From Paractinoplanes bogorensis (lineage in GTDB: Bacteria > Actinomycetota > Actinomycetes > Mycobacteriales > Micromonosporaceae): 64,000 bases of DNA. Shown here in pieces: positions 48,690 to 57,280 of this stretch. The DNA is taken from the NCBI RefSeq assembly GCF_018829635.1, contig NZ_JAHKKG010000012.1, positions 302,891 to 366,890 on the forward strand, written 5' to 3'. The position numbers were made by a program, and so were the translations under genes. The notes beneath the pieces are model-generated. The model had not been told where the DNA came from and ran no database searches. It saw only the letters and a list, made by a program, of their open reading frames with translations. Position 1 is the first letter of the stretch. Each line of letters begins with the position of its first letter.

Positions 48690-51500
48690 ATGCGCCACCG
48701 CGTCCCCTCCCTGCTGGCCGTGCTCGCCCTGGCGGCCTCCTTCCTGGCCGGCGTCGCGTCCCCCGCGAATGCCGCCGTCGTCCCCAAGACCCCGCCCCTG
48801 ACCACTCCGTGGACCAGCCAGGTGTCGACGACCAACCCGCTCCCCGAATACCCCCGCCCCCAGATGACCCGCCCCGACTGGCAGTCGCTGAACGGCGAGT
48901 GGGAGTTCCTCAACCCGGCCGAGGTCAACCGCAACGCCGCCCCGCCCATCGGCCAGACGCTGCCCGAGCGCATCCTCGTCCCGTACCCGGTGGAATCCGC
49001 TCTTTCCGGCATCATGCGCAACGACAACCGTGACCTGATGTTCTACCGCCGCACCTTCACCGTGCCGGCCGGCTGGAACGGACGCCGCGTGCAGCTCCAC
49101 TTCGGCGCGGTCGACTACGAGGCCACCGTCTGGGTCAACGGCCGTCAGGTCACCACCCACAAGGGCGGCTACGACCGGTTCGAGGTCGACATCACCGACG
49201 CCCTCACGAGTGGTGCCAATGAGCTGATCGTGCGTGTCTACGACCCGACCGACGGACGGGGTGAGAAGCAGCCGCTCGGCAAGCAGGTCGCCAACCCGTC
49301 CGGCATCTTCTACACGCCCAACTCCGGCATCTGGCAGACCGTCTGGCTGGAGCCGACCCCGGTGAGCTCGATCTACTCGGTCGACATCTATCCCAACATC
49401 ACCACCAACACCGTTCGCGTACGCGTTTTCACGCGCGGAAACGTCGCCGGCCACAGCGTGCTGGCCGAGGCCCTGAACGGCTCCACTGTGGTCGGTAGTG
49501 CCACCGGCGGCTTCACCGAGTTCACGGTGCCCGTACCGAATGCTCGTCGCTGGTCGCCCGACGACCCGTTCCTCTACAACCTGCGCGTCACGTTGAGAAA
49601 CAACAATCAGGCGGTCGACCAGGTCACCAGCTACTTCGGTATGCGGGAGATCGGCACCAAGATGGTCAACGGCCAGCTGCGCCCGACCCTCAACGGCGAG
49701 TTCGTGTTCCAGATCGGCACACTCGACCAGGGCTACTGGCCGGACGGCCTCTACACCGCCCCGACCGACGCCGCCCTCGCCTCCGACCTGCAGAAGCACA
49801 AGGACCTGGGCTTCAACATGGTCCGCAAGCACATCAAGACCGAACCGGCCCGCTGGTACTACCACGCCGACCGCCTCGGCCTGCTGGTCTGGCAGGACAT
49901 CCCGTCCACGCCGGCCTTCGACCAGAACCGCACCCCGGCCCAGATCGCCCAGTTCGAGACCGAGGCCCGCGAGATCATCGACGAGCACCGGGCGTTCCCG
50001 TCCGTCGTCACCTACGTGCCGTTCAACGAGGGCTGGGGCGAGTGGAACCTGGCCGACACCCAGCGGGTCACCCGCGATCTCAAGGCGTACGACCCGACCC
50101 GCCTGATGAACGCGCACAGCGGCTACAACTGCTGCGTCTCCAAGGGCGATCCGGGCACCGGCGACATCATCGACTGGCACGTCTACACCGGACCCGACGC
50201 GCCCAGCCCGTCACCCACCCGTGTCTCGGTGCTCGGCGAGTTCGGCGGCATCGGCCTGCGCAACCCGGGCCACGAGTACAGCCCCGACGGCCAGTTCTTC
50301 GCCTACGAACAGGTCTCGAGCAACGCGCAGCTCAACGACCGTTACACCGGCATGGTCCGCGACGTGCAGCAGCTCATGACGACCAAGGGCGTTTCCGCGT
50401 ACGTCTACACGGAGATCACCGACGTCGAAGGTGAGTACAACGGGCTGTTCACCTACGACCGCCGCGTCCAGAAGGTGGACACGAACCAGGTGCGGACGGC
50501 CCACGCCAACCTGATCAACGCCTCCCGCAACCTCAACTCGGCCGCGCCGCTCACGCTCGGTCACGTGCGCTCGTTCCAGGTCACTACGGCCGGCCTCACC
50601 AACCGCTACCTGCGTCACGCGGACTCTCTGGCCCGCACCGACGTCCTGACCAGCGCGAGCGCCGACGGAGCAAGGCAGGACGGTTCCTTCCGTACGGTGG
50701 CCGGCCTCGCCGATTCTCGTTGCTATTCGTTCGAGTCGGTCAATTTCCCCGGCCGCTACCTGCGCCACGCCGACAGCCGGGTGCGACTCGACGCGAACAC
50801 CGGCGGCCCGTTCGCGGCCAACGCCACCTGGTGCCAGCGCACCGGCCTGGCGGCCGGCGGCACGTCGTTCGAGTCGCTGAACTTCCCCGGTTCCTACCTG
50901 CGCCACTACGCCGACGCGGTCTACCTGGCCCGCAGCGGCGGCCCGAACGCCTGGGACACCGCGGCAGGCTTCCCGGCCGACGCCACCTGGAACCTCTCGG
51001 CGCCGGCGCTGTGGCGCAGCTCGGTGCAGCTGCCGGTCGGCGCCCGCCGTTCGCTGCAGGTGACGACGTGGGGCCACACCGACCGCTACCTGCGGCACGC
51101 CGACAGCCTGGGCTTCACCGAGATCGTCAACGCCGGCAGCAGCGCCCTGCTCAAGGCCGACGCGACGTTCACGATCCGGCGCGGCCTGGCCGACTCGTCC
51201 TGCTACAGCCTGGAGTCGGTCAACTATCCCGGCCAGTTCCTGCGCCACGCCGACAGCCGCCTCCGACTGGCCGGCAACGACGGTTCGGCCCTGTTCGCGG
51301 CCGACGCCACGTTCTGCGCCCGCCCGGGCCTGAGCGGCGCCGGCGTCACCCTGGAGTCCCTCAACCTGCCCGGCAACTACGTGCGGCACTTCGAGTCGCA
51401 GGCCTACATCGCCGCCGGCACCGCCGGTGCCGGCTTCAACCGCCCGCAAACCCTGACCGCCGACAGCAGCTGGACCCTGGCCAACCCCTGGTCCGCCTGA
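48690..51500 (+). CDS. secreted glycoside hydrolase family 2 with AbfB (CBM42) repeats
   Basis: 936-aa secreted enzyme. A signal peptide (1-30, ending near ANA) is followed by a GH2 sugar-binding jelly roll (about 45-220), an immunoglobulin-like domain (about 220-320) and the TIM barrel (about 320-610). The acid/base Glu447 lies in VPFNEGWGEW and the nucleophile Glu517 in VLGEFGG. Two AbfB-type beta-trefoils follow (about 625-935), with the recurrent SFxxxNFPGxYLRHAD and ATW motifs, which bind arabinofuranose side chains. The substrate may be an arabinose- or galactose-decorated plant polysaccharide. Start: ATG at 48690 with GAGGAG. Regulation probably acts through the upstream palindrome. 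Confidence 0.9.
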   Translation: MRHRVPSLLAVLALAASFLAGVASPANAAVVPKTPPLTTPWTSQVSTTNPLPEYPRPQMTRPDWQSLNGEWEFLNPAEVNRNAAPPIGQTLPERILVPYPVESALSGIMRNDNRDLMFYRRTFTVPAGWNGRRVQLHFGAVDYEATVWVNGRQVTTHKGGYDRFEVDITDALTSGANELIVRVYDPTDGRGEKQPLGKQVANPSGIFYTPNSGIWQTVWLEPTPVSSIYSVDIYPNITTNTVRVRVFTRGNVAGHSVLAEALNGSTVVGSATGGFTEFTVPVPNARRWSPDDPFLYNLRVTLRNNNQAVDQVTSYFGMREIGTKMVNGQLRPTLNGEFVFQIGTLDQGYWPDGLYTAPTDAALASDLQKHKDLGFNMVRKHIKTEPARWYYHADRLGLLVWQDIPSTPAFDQNRTPAQIAQFETEAREIIDEHRAFPSVVTYVPFNEGWGEWNLADTQRVTRDLKAYDPTRLMNAHSGYNCCVSKGDPGTGDIIDWHVYTGPDAPSPSPTRVSVLGEFGGIGLRNPGHEYSPDGQFFAYEQVSSNAQLNDRYTGMVRDVQQLMTTKGVSAYVYTEITDVEGEYNGLFTYDRRVQKVDTNQVRTAHANLINASRNLNSAAPLTLGHVRSFQVTTAGLTNRYLRHADSLARTDVLTSASADGARQDGSFRTVAGLADSRCYSFESVNFPGRYLRHADSRVRLDANTGGPFAANATWCQRTGLAAGGTSFESLNFPGSYLRHYADAVYLARSGGPNAWDTAAGFPADATWNLSAPALWRSSVQLPVGARRSLQVTTWGHTDRYLRHADSLGFTEIVNAGSSALLKADATFTIRRGLADSSCYSLESVNYPGQFLRHADSRLRLAGNDGSALFAADATFCARPGLSGAGVTLESLNLPGNYVRHFESQAYIAAGTAGAGFNRPQTLTADSSWTLANPWSA

Positions 51501-51514
51501 CAGCCATCCAGGAA

Positions 51515-51543
51515 AGCGCCCCGGCCGAGACGGCCGGGGCGTT
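51515..51543. terminator. bidirectional terminator between GH2 and siderophore-binding genes
   Basis: An 11-bp perfect stem CGCCCCGGCCG/CGGCCGGGGCG with a 3-nt loop, flanked by AA and TT, lies between the two convergent stop codons. Confidence 0.75.
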
Positions 51544-51551
51544 CCGCGGCG

Positions 51552-52598
51552 TCAGCCGGCTCGGACGACCTCGGTGGCCGGGTCTCCGTCGACGGCGGCG
51601 GCCATCTGGGGGACCAGCTTGTCGAGCAGGTAAGGCAGGCTCAGCACCGAGATGAACGAGGTTGCGGCGCCCACCTCCTCGTTGTTCTCGACGTAGAGCG
51701 AGCGGCCCTCGGTCTTCACCTTCAGCTTCGAATAGAGCGGATCCGCCTCGACCTTGGCCTTGTCGGTGTCGTACTTGTCGACGATCCAGACCAGCATGTC
51801 GACGTCGAGCAGGTCGGTGCGCTCCTTGCTCAGGTTGGCGCCGAACTCCTTGCCGGTCACCTCGTCCAGGCCGGCCGGCAGCGTGAAGCCGAGGTCTTTC
51901 AGCAAGCGGCCGCGCGGGTCCTGGGTGCCGTAGACCCAGTAGCCCTCGTACGTGGTCGCCATCAGCCCGGTTTTGCCGGCGAACGAAGGGTTGTCCTGCT
52001 TGACCTTGGTGAACAGCGCCTCGGTGTCGGTGACGAGTTTCTCGGCCTGGGCCGTGCGCCCGACCGCGGTCCCCACCATGCGGGTCAGTTCCTGCCAGCC
52101 CACGCCGTAGTCGACCTGGTCCTTGGGCTGCGCGACGGTCGGCGCCATCTTGGCCAGTTTGGCGTAGTCCTCGCTGGTCAACCCGGAGTAGATGGCCAGA
52201 ATCAGGTCGGGCTTGAGGGCCGCGACCTTCTCGAACTCCACGCCGTCGGTCTGGGTCATCACCTGGGGCAGGGGAGCCGAGCCGAGCGCCGCCTCGGCCC
52301 ACGGCCAGATGGCGCCCGGCTTCTCGCCGAACCACTCGGTGGTGCCGACCGGCACGATGCCCAGCGCGAGCAGCGCGTCCTGGTCGACCAGGCCGACCGT
52401 GACGACACGCTTCGGTTCGGCCTTGACCTCGGTGGTGCCGAACTTGTGGGCGACCGACACGGGGAACGCGTCGGTCGCGGCCGCCGAGCCGCTGCTCGCG
52501 GCCGCCGGTTCGTCGTTGGCGCTGTTCGGGCCGCACGCGGTCAGTGCGAGCAGTGCGGCGGCCGCGATCGCGGTCCACCGAATGTGAGGAAGCCGCAC
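51552..52598 (-). CDS. iron-siderophore ABC transporter substrate-binding lipoprotein
   Basis: 348-aa class III solute-binding protein (FecB/FepB/FhuD type). The lipobox is LLALTAC, with the lipidated Cys about residue 22, followed by a Ser/Ala linker. Two lobes are joined by a long helix; VVTVGLVDQDALLALGIVPVGTTEWFG and PDLILAIYSGL are typical. The GTG at 52598 is preferred because GAAGGGA precedes it by 8 nt. It diverges from the permease genes, and the iron box at 52636 lies 38 nt upstream of its start. It would capture a ferric siderophore at the cell surface. Confidence 0.9.
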   Translation of the reverse strand: MRLPHIRWTAIAAAALLALTACGPNSANDEPAAASSGSAAATDAFPVSVAHKFGTTEVKAEPKRVVTVGLVDQDALLALGIVPVGTTEWFGEKPGAIWPWAEAALGSAPLPQVMTQTDGVEFEKVAALKPDLILAIYSGLTSEDYAKLAKMAPTVAQPKDQVDYGVGWQELTRMVGTAVGRTAQAEKLVTDTEALFTKVKQDNPSFAGKTGLMATTYEGYWVYGTQDPRGRLLKDLGFTLPAGLDEVTGKEFGANLSKERTDLLDVDMLVWIVDKYDTDKAKVEADPLYSKLKVKTEGRSLYVENNEEVGAATSFISVLSLPYLLDKLVPQMAAAVDGDPATEVVRAG

Positions 52599-52635
52599 GG
52601 GCTGGTCCCTTCGTGAAGGCAAGATCGGGCCGAGT

Positions 52636-52654
52636 GTAGGTTAGCCTCACCTAA
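52636..52654. promoter_or_regulatory. IdeR/DmdR iron box of the siderophore locus
   Basis: GTAGGTTAGCCTCACCTAA matches the 19-bp iron-box consensus at 16 positions and is near-palindromic. It lies in the 90-bp divergent gap and can control both the binding-protein gene and the permease/ATPase/exporter operon, repressing them when iron is ample. Confidence 0.85.
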
Positions 52655-52688
52655 TCAGAGAACCCCGAGCGTAGGGACGGAGCCCACG

Positions 52689-53723
52689 TTGACGGCCGTG
52701 CTGACGGCTCCCGCTCAGCCGCGAGACCGGCGGCGGCAGAAGCGCTGGATCGGCCTCGCGGTGGCGCTCACTGTCCTTTTTGTCGTCATCGCGCTGAGTG
52801 TGGCGATCGGCAGTCGCTCGATCGATCTCGCGACGGTCTGGCGGGTTCTGTGGCATGCCGACGACTCGCCGGAATCGGCCATCGTGCACGACCTGCGCCT
52901 GCCCCGCACCGTGCTCGGCATCGCGGTCGGCGCCGCCCTGGGCCTGGCCGGCACGGTCATGCAGGCGCTGACCCGTAATCCGCTGGCCGAGCCCGGGCTG
53001 CTCGGGGTGAACCTGGGCGCCTCGACCGGCGTCGTGATCGCCATCGCCTTCCTCGGGGTCGGCAGCGCGGCCGGCTATGTCTGGTTCGCGTTCGCGGGTG
53101 CCGCGCTCGTCTCGGCCGCGGTCTTCGCTCTGGGTGGCGCCGGTCGGCACCCCACACCGGAGCGGCAGATCCTGGCCGGCATCTCGATCACCTCGGTGCT
53201 CGGGGCGATCGTCTGGGCCATCCTGGTGCTGCGCCGCGAGGCGTTCGACCGCTACCGGCACTGGGACGTCGGCTCGTTCTCCGATCGTGAGGCGGGCACC
53301 GTCCTGCGGATCCTGCCGTTCGTGGCGGCCGGTGTCGTGCTCGCGCTCCTCCTGGGCCGCCGGCTCAACGCGCTCAGCCTCGGTGACGAGTCCGCCACCT
53401 CGTTGGGAGCTTCCCCCGTACGCATCCGCGCCCTCGGCCTGCTCGCCGTGACCCTGCTGTGTGGCGCCGCCACCGCCGCGGCCGGCCCGATCTGGTTCCT
53501 GGGCCTGGCTGTTCCGTACACCGCCCGCATGATCGTCGGCTCCGACCACCGCTGGATCCTGGCCTACGCGGTCGTGCTCGGCCCGGCCCTGCTGCTCGGC
53601 GCCGACGTGCTGGGCCGGGTGCTCGTCGCGCCGGCCGAGTTGCCGGTCGGCGTGGTCACCGCGTTCCTCGGCGCGCCCCTGTTCATCGCGCTGTGCCGCC
53701 GACGCCGGCTGAGCACGCTGTGA
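52689..53723 (+). CDS. FecCD-family siderophore ABC transporter permease (first)
   Basis: 344-aa permease with about ten helices. The family signature around RNPLAEPGLLGVNLGASTG (contact with the binding protein and ATPase) and the helix-loop GDESATSLGASPVRIR (coupling helix) are present, with LGLAVPYTARMIVGSDHR near the end. The start is TTG at 52689, with GGACGGAG upstream; a GTG 9 nt inside is possible. The stop overlaps the next start (GTGA). It imports the ferric siderophore together with the second permease. Confidence 0.92.
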   Translation: MTAVLTAPAQPRDRRRQKRWIGLAVALTVLFVVIALSVAIGSRSIDLATVWRVLWHADDSPESAIVHDLRLPRTVLGIAVGAALGLAGTVMQALTRNPLAEPGLLGVNLGASTGVVIAIAFLGVGSAAGYVWFAFAGAALVSAAVFALGGAGRHPTPERQILAGISITSVLGAIVWAILVLRREAFDRYRHWDVGSFSDREAGTVLRILPFVAAGVVLALLLGRRLNALSLGDESATSLGASPVRIRALGLLAVTLLCGAATAAAGPIWFLGLAVPYTARMIVGSDHRWILAYAVVLGPALLLGADVLGRVLVAPAELPVGVVTAFLGAPLFIALCRRRRLSTL

Positions 53724-54772
53724 CCGCCGTGCCCACGAGAAGCCGACGAGCCGTGATCCGGGCCGGCGGGCTGTCGTTGCGCCTCCACCCCCGTACGGGA
53801 GCAATCGGTCTGGTCCTGCTCTTGATCGCGCTCGGTGTCGCGTTCGTCAACCTCACCACCGGTGATTCCCCGGTGCCGGTGGCCGAGGTGCTGAAGAGCC
53901 TGGCCGGTAAGGGCACCGCCGGCACCGACTTCATCGTCTACGAACTGCGCCTGCCTCGCGTGCTGGTCACCCTGCTGGTCGGCGTGGCCCTGGGAGCCAG
54001 TGGTGCGGTGTTCCAGAGCCTGACCCGTAACCCGCTCGGCAGCCCCGACTTCGTCGGCCTGACCACCGGCGCGGCCTCCGGCGCCCTGATCGTCATGCTG
54101 ATCACCGGGGGCGGCGGTCTCCGGGTCGGCGCGGGCGCGATCATCGGCTGCGTCATCACCGCCGTGGCCGTCTACCTGCTGGCGTTCCGCCGGGGTGTGC
54201 AGCCGTTCCGGCTGGTGCTCATGGGCATCGGTGTCTCGGCCCTGCTCGAGGCCTTCAACTCCTATCTCATCTATCGGGCCCAGCTCAACGAGGCCATCGC
54301 GGCCCAGGTGTGGCTGATCGGCAGTGTCAACGGGCGCGGCTGGACCGAGGTGGTCATCGTCGCCGTCACGGTGGTCGTGCTGGTGCCGCTGATCCTCTAC
54401 TACGGCCGCCACCTCAAGGTGCTCGCGCTGGGCGACGAGATGGCCGTGCTGCAGGGTGTGCCGGTGGAACGCAGCCGGGCGATCCTGGCGCTGGCCGCCG
54501 TCGGTCTCTCGGCCGGGGCGACCGCGGCGGCCGGCCCGATCGCGTTCGTCGCCCTGGCCGCCCCGCCGCTTGCGGCCCGGCTCAGCCGTTCGCCCGACGC
54601 CGGCATCCTGCCCGCCGCCGTGATGGGCGCCGCCCTGCTCTCGGCCGGCGACTGGGCCGCGCAGAACGTGCTGCCGAGCGACAACATCCCGGTCGGCGTG
54701 GTCACCGCGGCACTCGGCGGCCTCTACCTGACGTGGCTGCTTCTCCATGAGAGACGAGGAGCGCGGGCGTGA
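53720..54772 (+). CDS. FecCD-family siderophore ABC transporter permease (second)
   Basis: 350-aa permease. The signature RNPLGSPDFVGLTTGAASG, the coupling segment LGDEMAVLQGVPVERSRAIL and FVALAAPPLAARLSRSPDAG are conserved. It is less similar to the first permease than expected for a recent duplication, so together they probably form a FecC/FecD-like heterodimer. The GTG at 53720 overlaps the upstream TGA; the next gene begins 46 nt downstream with its own RBS. Confidence 0.92.
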   Translation: MTAVPTRSRRAVIRAGGLSLRLHPRTGAIGLVLLLIALGVAFVNLTTGDSPVPVAEVLKSLAGKGTAGTDFIVYELRLPRVLVTLLVGVALGASGAVFQSLTRNPLGSPDFVGLTTGAASGALIVMLITGGGGLRVGAGAIIGCVITAVAVYLLAFRRGVQPFRLVLMGIGVSALLEAFNSYLIYRAQLNEAIAAQVWLIGSVNGRGWTEVVIVAVTVVVLVPLILYYGRHLKVLALGDEMAVLQGVPVERSRAILALAAVGLSAGATAAAGPIAFVALAAPPLAARLSRSPDAGILPAAVMGAALLSAGDWAAQNVLPSDNIPVGVVTAALGGLYLTWLLLHERRGARA

Positions 54773-54818
54773 CGCTGTTCGCGGCGGGAGCCGATACGAG
54801 GAAACAAGGAGCGCGGCC

Positions 54819-55643
54819 ATGACCGAGGCACGCCTCAGAACCGAGGGCGTCACACTCGCGTACGAGAAAAGGGTCGTCGCCGAGAATCTCGACGTGCGGA
54901 TCGCCGACGGGTCGTTCACCGTCATCGTCGGGCCCAACGCGTGCGGCAAGTCGACGCTGCTCAAATCGCTCGCCCGCGTGCTCAAGCCGCAGGCGGGCGC
55001 GGTGCTGCTGGACGGGCAGGCGATCGCCTCGTACCCGTCCAAGCTGGTCGCCAAGCAGCTCGGCATGCTGCCGCAGTCGCCCATTGTGCCCGGCGGCATC
55101 GTGGTCGAGGAGTTGGTCGCCCGCGGCCGGTTCGCCCATCAGCGGCTGCTCCGGCAGTGGTCGCCCGAGGACGAGCAGGCCGTGACCGACGCGATGCGGC
55201 TGACCGAGGTGTCCGATCTGGCCGACCGGTTCGTCGACGAGCTGTCCGGCGGTCAGCGGCAACGGGTCTGGCTGGCGATGGCGCTGGCCCAGCAGACGCC
55301 GATCCTGCTGCTCGACGAGCCGACCACGTTTCTTGATCTGTCCCACCAGTTCGAGGTGCTCGACCTCTGCGCCGAGCTGCACGAGCAGGGCCGCACCGTC
55401 GTCGCGGTGCTGCACGACCTCAATCACGCGGGCCGCTACGCGACCGAGTTGATCGTGATGAAGGATGGCCGGGTGGTCGCCCAGGGCGCACCGGCCGAGG
55501 TGATGACCGCCCCACTCGTGGAGGACGTGTTCGCGATGCCGTGCCGGGTGATCGACGATCCCGAGACCGGGACCCCGATGGTGGTTCCGGCCGACCGCCA
55601 CCGCCGGCGTTCCTCCCGTACGACCGAGAAGGCGCACGCGTGA
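54819..55643 (+). CDS. siderophore ABC transporter ATP-binding protein
   Basis: 274-aa ATPase of the FecE/FepC type. Walker A is GPNACGKSTLL, the Q-loop lies near MLPQSPIVPGG, the signature is LSGGQRQRVWLAMAL, and Walker B is ILLLDEPTTFLD followed by the H-loop VLHDLNHA. All catalytic residues are intact, so this subunit powers import through the two permeases. The ATG at 54819 has AAGGAG 8 nt upstream. Its stop overlaps the GTG of the exporter gene (GTGA), which places the exporter in the same operon. Confidence 0.93.
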   Translation: MTEARLRTEGVTLAYEKRVVAENLDVRIADGSFTVIVGPNACGKSTLLKSLARVLKPQAGAVLLDGQAIASYPSKLVAKQLGMLPQSPIVPGGIVVEELVARGRFAHQRLLRQWSPEDEQAVTDAMRLTEVSDLADRFVDELSGGQRQRVWLAMALAQQTPILLLDEPTTFLDLSHQFEVLDLCAELHEQGRTVVAVLHDLNHAGRYATELIVMKDGRVVAQGAPAEVMTAPLVEDVFAMPCRVIDDPETGTPMVVPADRHRRRSSRTTEKAHA

Positions 55644-57280
55644 AAGAGGCGCTGACCAGGCAGCGACGTCTGATCATCCTGGGCTCGGTGCTGTCCACCG
55701 CTCACCAGGCGGGCGAGGCGGCCGTCCCGTTCCTGATCGGTGTGGTCATCGACCGGGCCGTGGACGGCACGGTCGGCGATCTGTTCCTCTGGCTCGGCGT
55801 GCTCGGGGCGATCTACATCGGACTGAGCTACAGCTTCCGCTACGGCGCCCGCGCCGCCGAACGCGCCTCCGAACAGGCCGCCCACGACCTGCGGGTCCGG
55901 ATCACCCGCCGGGTGCTGCACGATCGGGGCGGCGCCGAGTCGGGTCGCCTGCCCGGCGCACTGGTCGCCGTGGCCACCAGCGACACCGCCCGGGTCGGCG
56001 CGGTCGCGGTCGCCCTCGTCTATCTGTCCTCGGCCGTGGTCGCGGTCGTCCTCACCGCCGTGCTGCTGCTGTCCATCTCGATCCCGCTCGGCCTGCTCGT
56101 GCTGCTCGGTCTGCCGCCGCTGATGTGGCTGACCCGGCTGATCGGCAAGCCGCTGGAGGAGCGCAGCGAGACCGAGCAGGAACACGGGTCGCAGGCCTCG
56201 GGCATCGCGGCCGACCTGGTCGCGGGGCTGCGCGTGGTCAAGGGGCTGCGGGCCGAGGAGGCCGCGGTGGCCCGGTACCGCAAGCGCAGCCGGGTCGCGG
56301 TGACGGCCACCGTGCGCGCGGCCCGCGCCGAGACGGCGTACCAGGGCGTCGTGATCGTCATCGGCGGTCTGTTCCTGGCGCTGATCGCGACCGTCGGCGG
56401 CATCCTGGCGGCCGGTGGCAGCATCACCGTGGGCCAGCTGATCTCCTCCGTCGGTCTGGCCCAGTTCCTGGTCGGTCCGCTGTCGACGTTCGGCTGGGTC
56501 GGCGCCGACCTCGCCCAGGGCCGGGCCTCGGCCAAGCGGGTCGCCGCCGTGCTGTCCGCGCCCGAAGCGGTCGCCGGGGGAGATCAGAGTCCGGTCACGC
56601 CGGCCCGGGGTGAGATCGATCTGCGCGTACGCGACCTCGCCGTGAAGATCACCCCCGGTGAGTTCGCCGGCGTGGTGGCCACCGACCCGGCCGACGCGGC
56701 CGAACTGGTGCGCCTGCTCAACCGGTCGCTCGACCCGGCCGACGGCGTCGTCTCGCTCGACGGCGTCGCGCTGGCCACGCTGAACCCGGACGAGCTGCGC
56801 GCGGTCGTGGTGGCCGTCGAGCATCACACCGACCTGTTCGACGGCACGATCCGCTCGGCCGTCTCGCTCGACCGGGCCGGCCCGGCGACGGTCGACGCCG
56901 CGATGGCCGCCGCCGACGCCGACGAGGTGGCCCGCAGCCTGCCCGACGGGCTCGACGCGGTGCTGGACGACGGCGCCCGGACGCTCTCCGGCGGTCAACG
57001 CCAGCGGATCGCCCTGGCCCGGGCGCTCGCCTCGGACGCGCCGGTGCTGGTCATGCACGACCCGACCACGGCCGTGGACGCGGTCACCGAGGCCCGGATC
57101 GCCTCCCGGCTGCGCGAGATCCGCGCGGGCCGCACGACGATCCTGATCAGCACCAGCCCGGCCCTGCTGGCGGTCACCGATCGGGTGCTGTTCGTGCACG
57201 ACGGCGTGGTGCGGGCCGAGGGGACACACGGCGAACTGGCCGACGGTGACGAGGCGTACCGGGAGACGGTGCTGGCATGA
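55640..57280 (+). CDS. half-ABC exporter with degenerate Walker motifs (siderophore locus)
   Basis: 546-aa type IV ABC half-transporter: six helices (about 10-290), then an NBD (about 325-546). The Walker A position reads ATDPADAA (347-354), lacking the GxGK[ST] core. Walker B reads VLVMHDP (469-475), with His473 for the Asp and Asp474 for the catalytic Glu. The signature LSGGQRQR (449 onward) is perfect. It should not hydrolyse ATP by itself, but it supplies a good signature to the partner encoded next, with which it overlaps by ATGA. IrtAB-like siderophore import or siderophore efflux is plausible from context. Confidence 0.9.
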   Translation: MKEALTRQRRLIILGSVLSTAHQAGEAAVPFLIGVVIDRAVDGTVGDLFLWLGVLGAIYIGLSYSFRYGARAAERASEQAAHDLRVRITRRVLHDRGGAESGRLPGALVAVATSDTARVGAVAVALVYLSSAVVAVVLTAVLLLSISIPLGLLVLLGLPPLMWLTRLIGKPLEERSETEQEHGSQASGIAADLVAGLRVVKGLRAEEAAVARYRKRSRVAVTATVRAARAETAYQGVVIVIGGLFLALIATVGGILAAGGSITVGQLISSVGLAQFLVGPLSTFGWVGADLAQGRASAKRVAAVLSAPEAVAGGDQSPVTPARGEIDLRVRDLAVKITPGEFAGVVATDPADAAELVRLLNRSLDPADGVVSLDGVALATLNPDELRAVVVAVEHHTDLFDGTIRSAVSLDRAGPATVDAAMAAADADEVARSLPDGLDAVLDDGARTLSGGQRQRIALARALASDAPVLVMHDPTTAVDAVTEARIASRLREIRAGRTTILISTSPALLAVTDRVLFVHDGVVRAEGTHGELADGDEAYRETVLA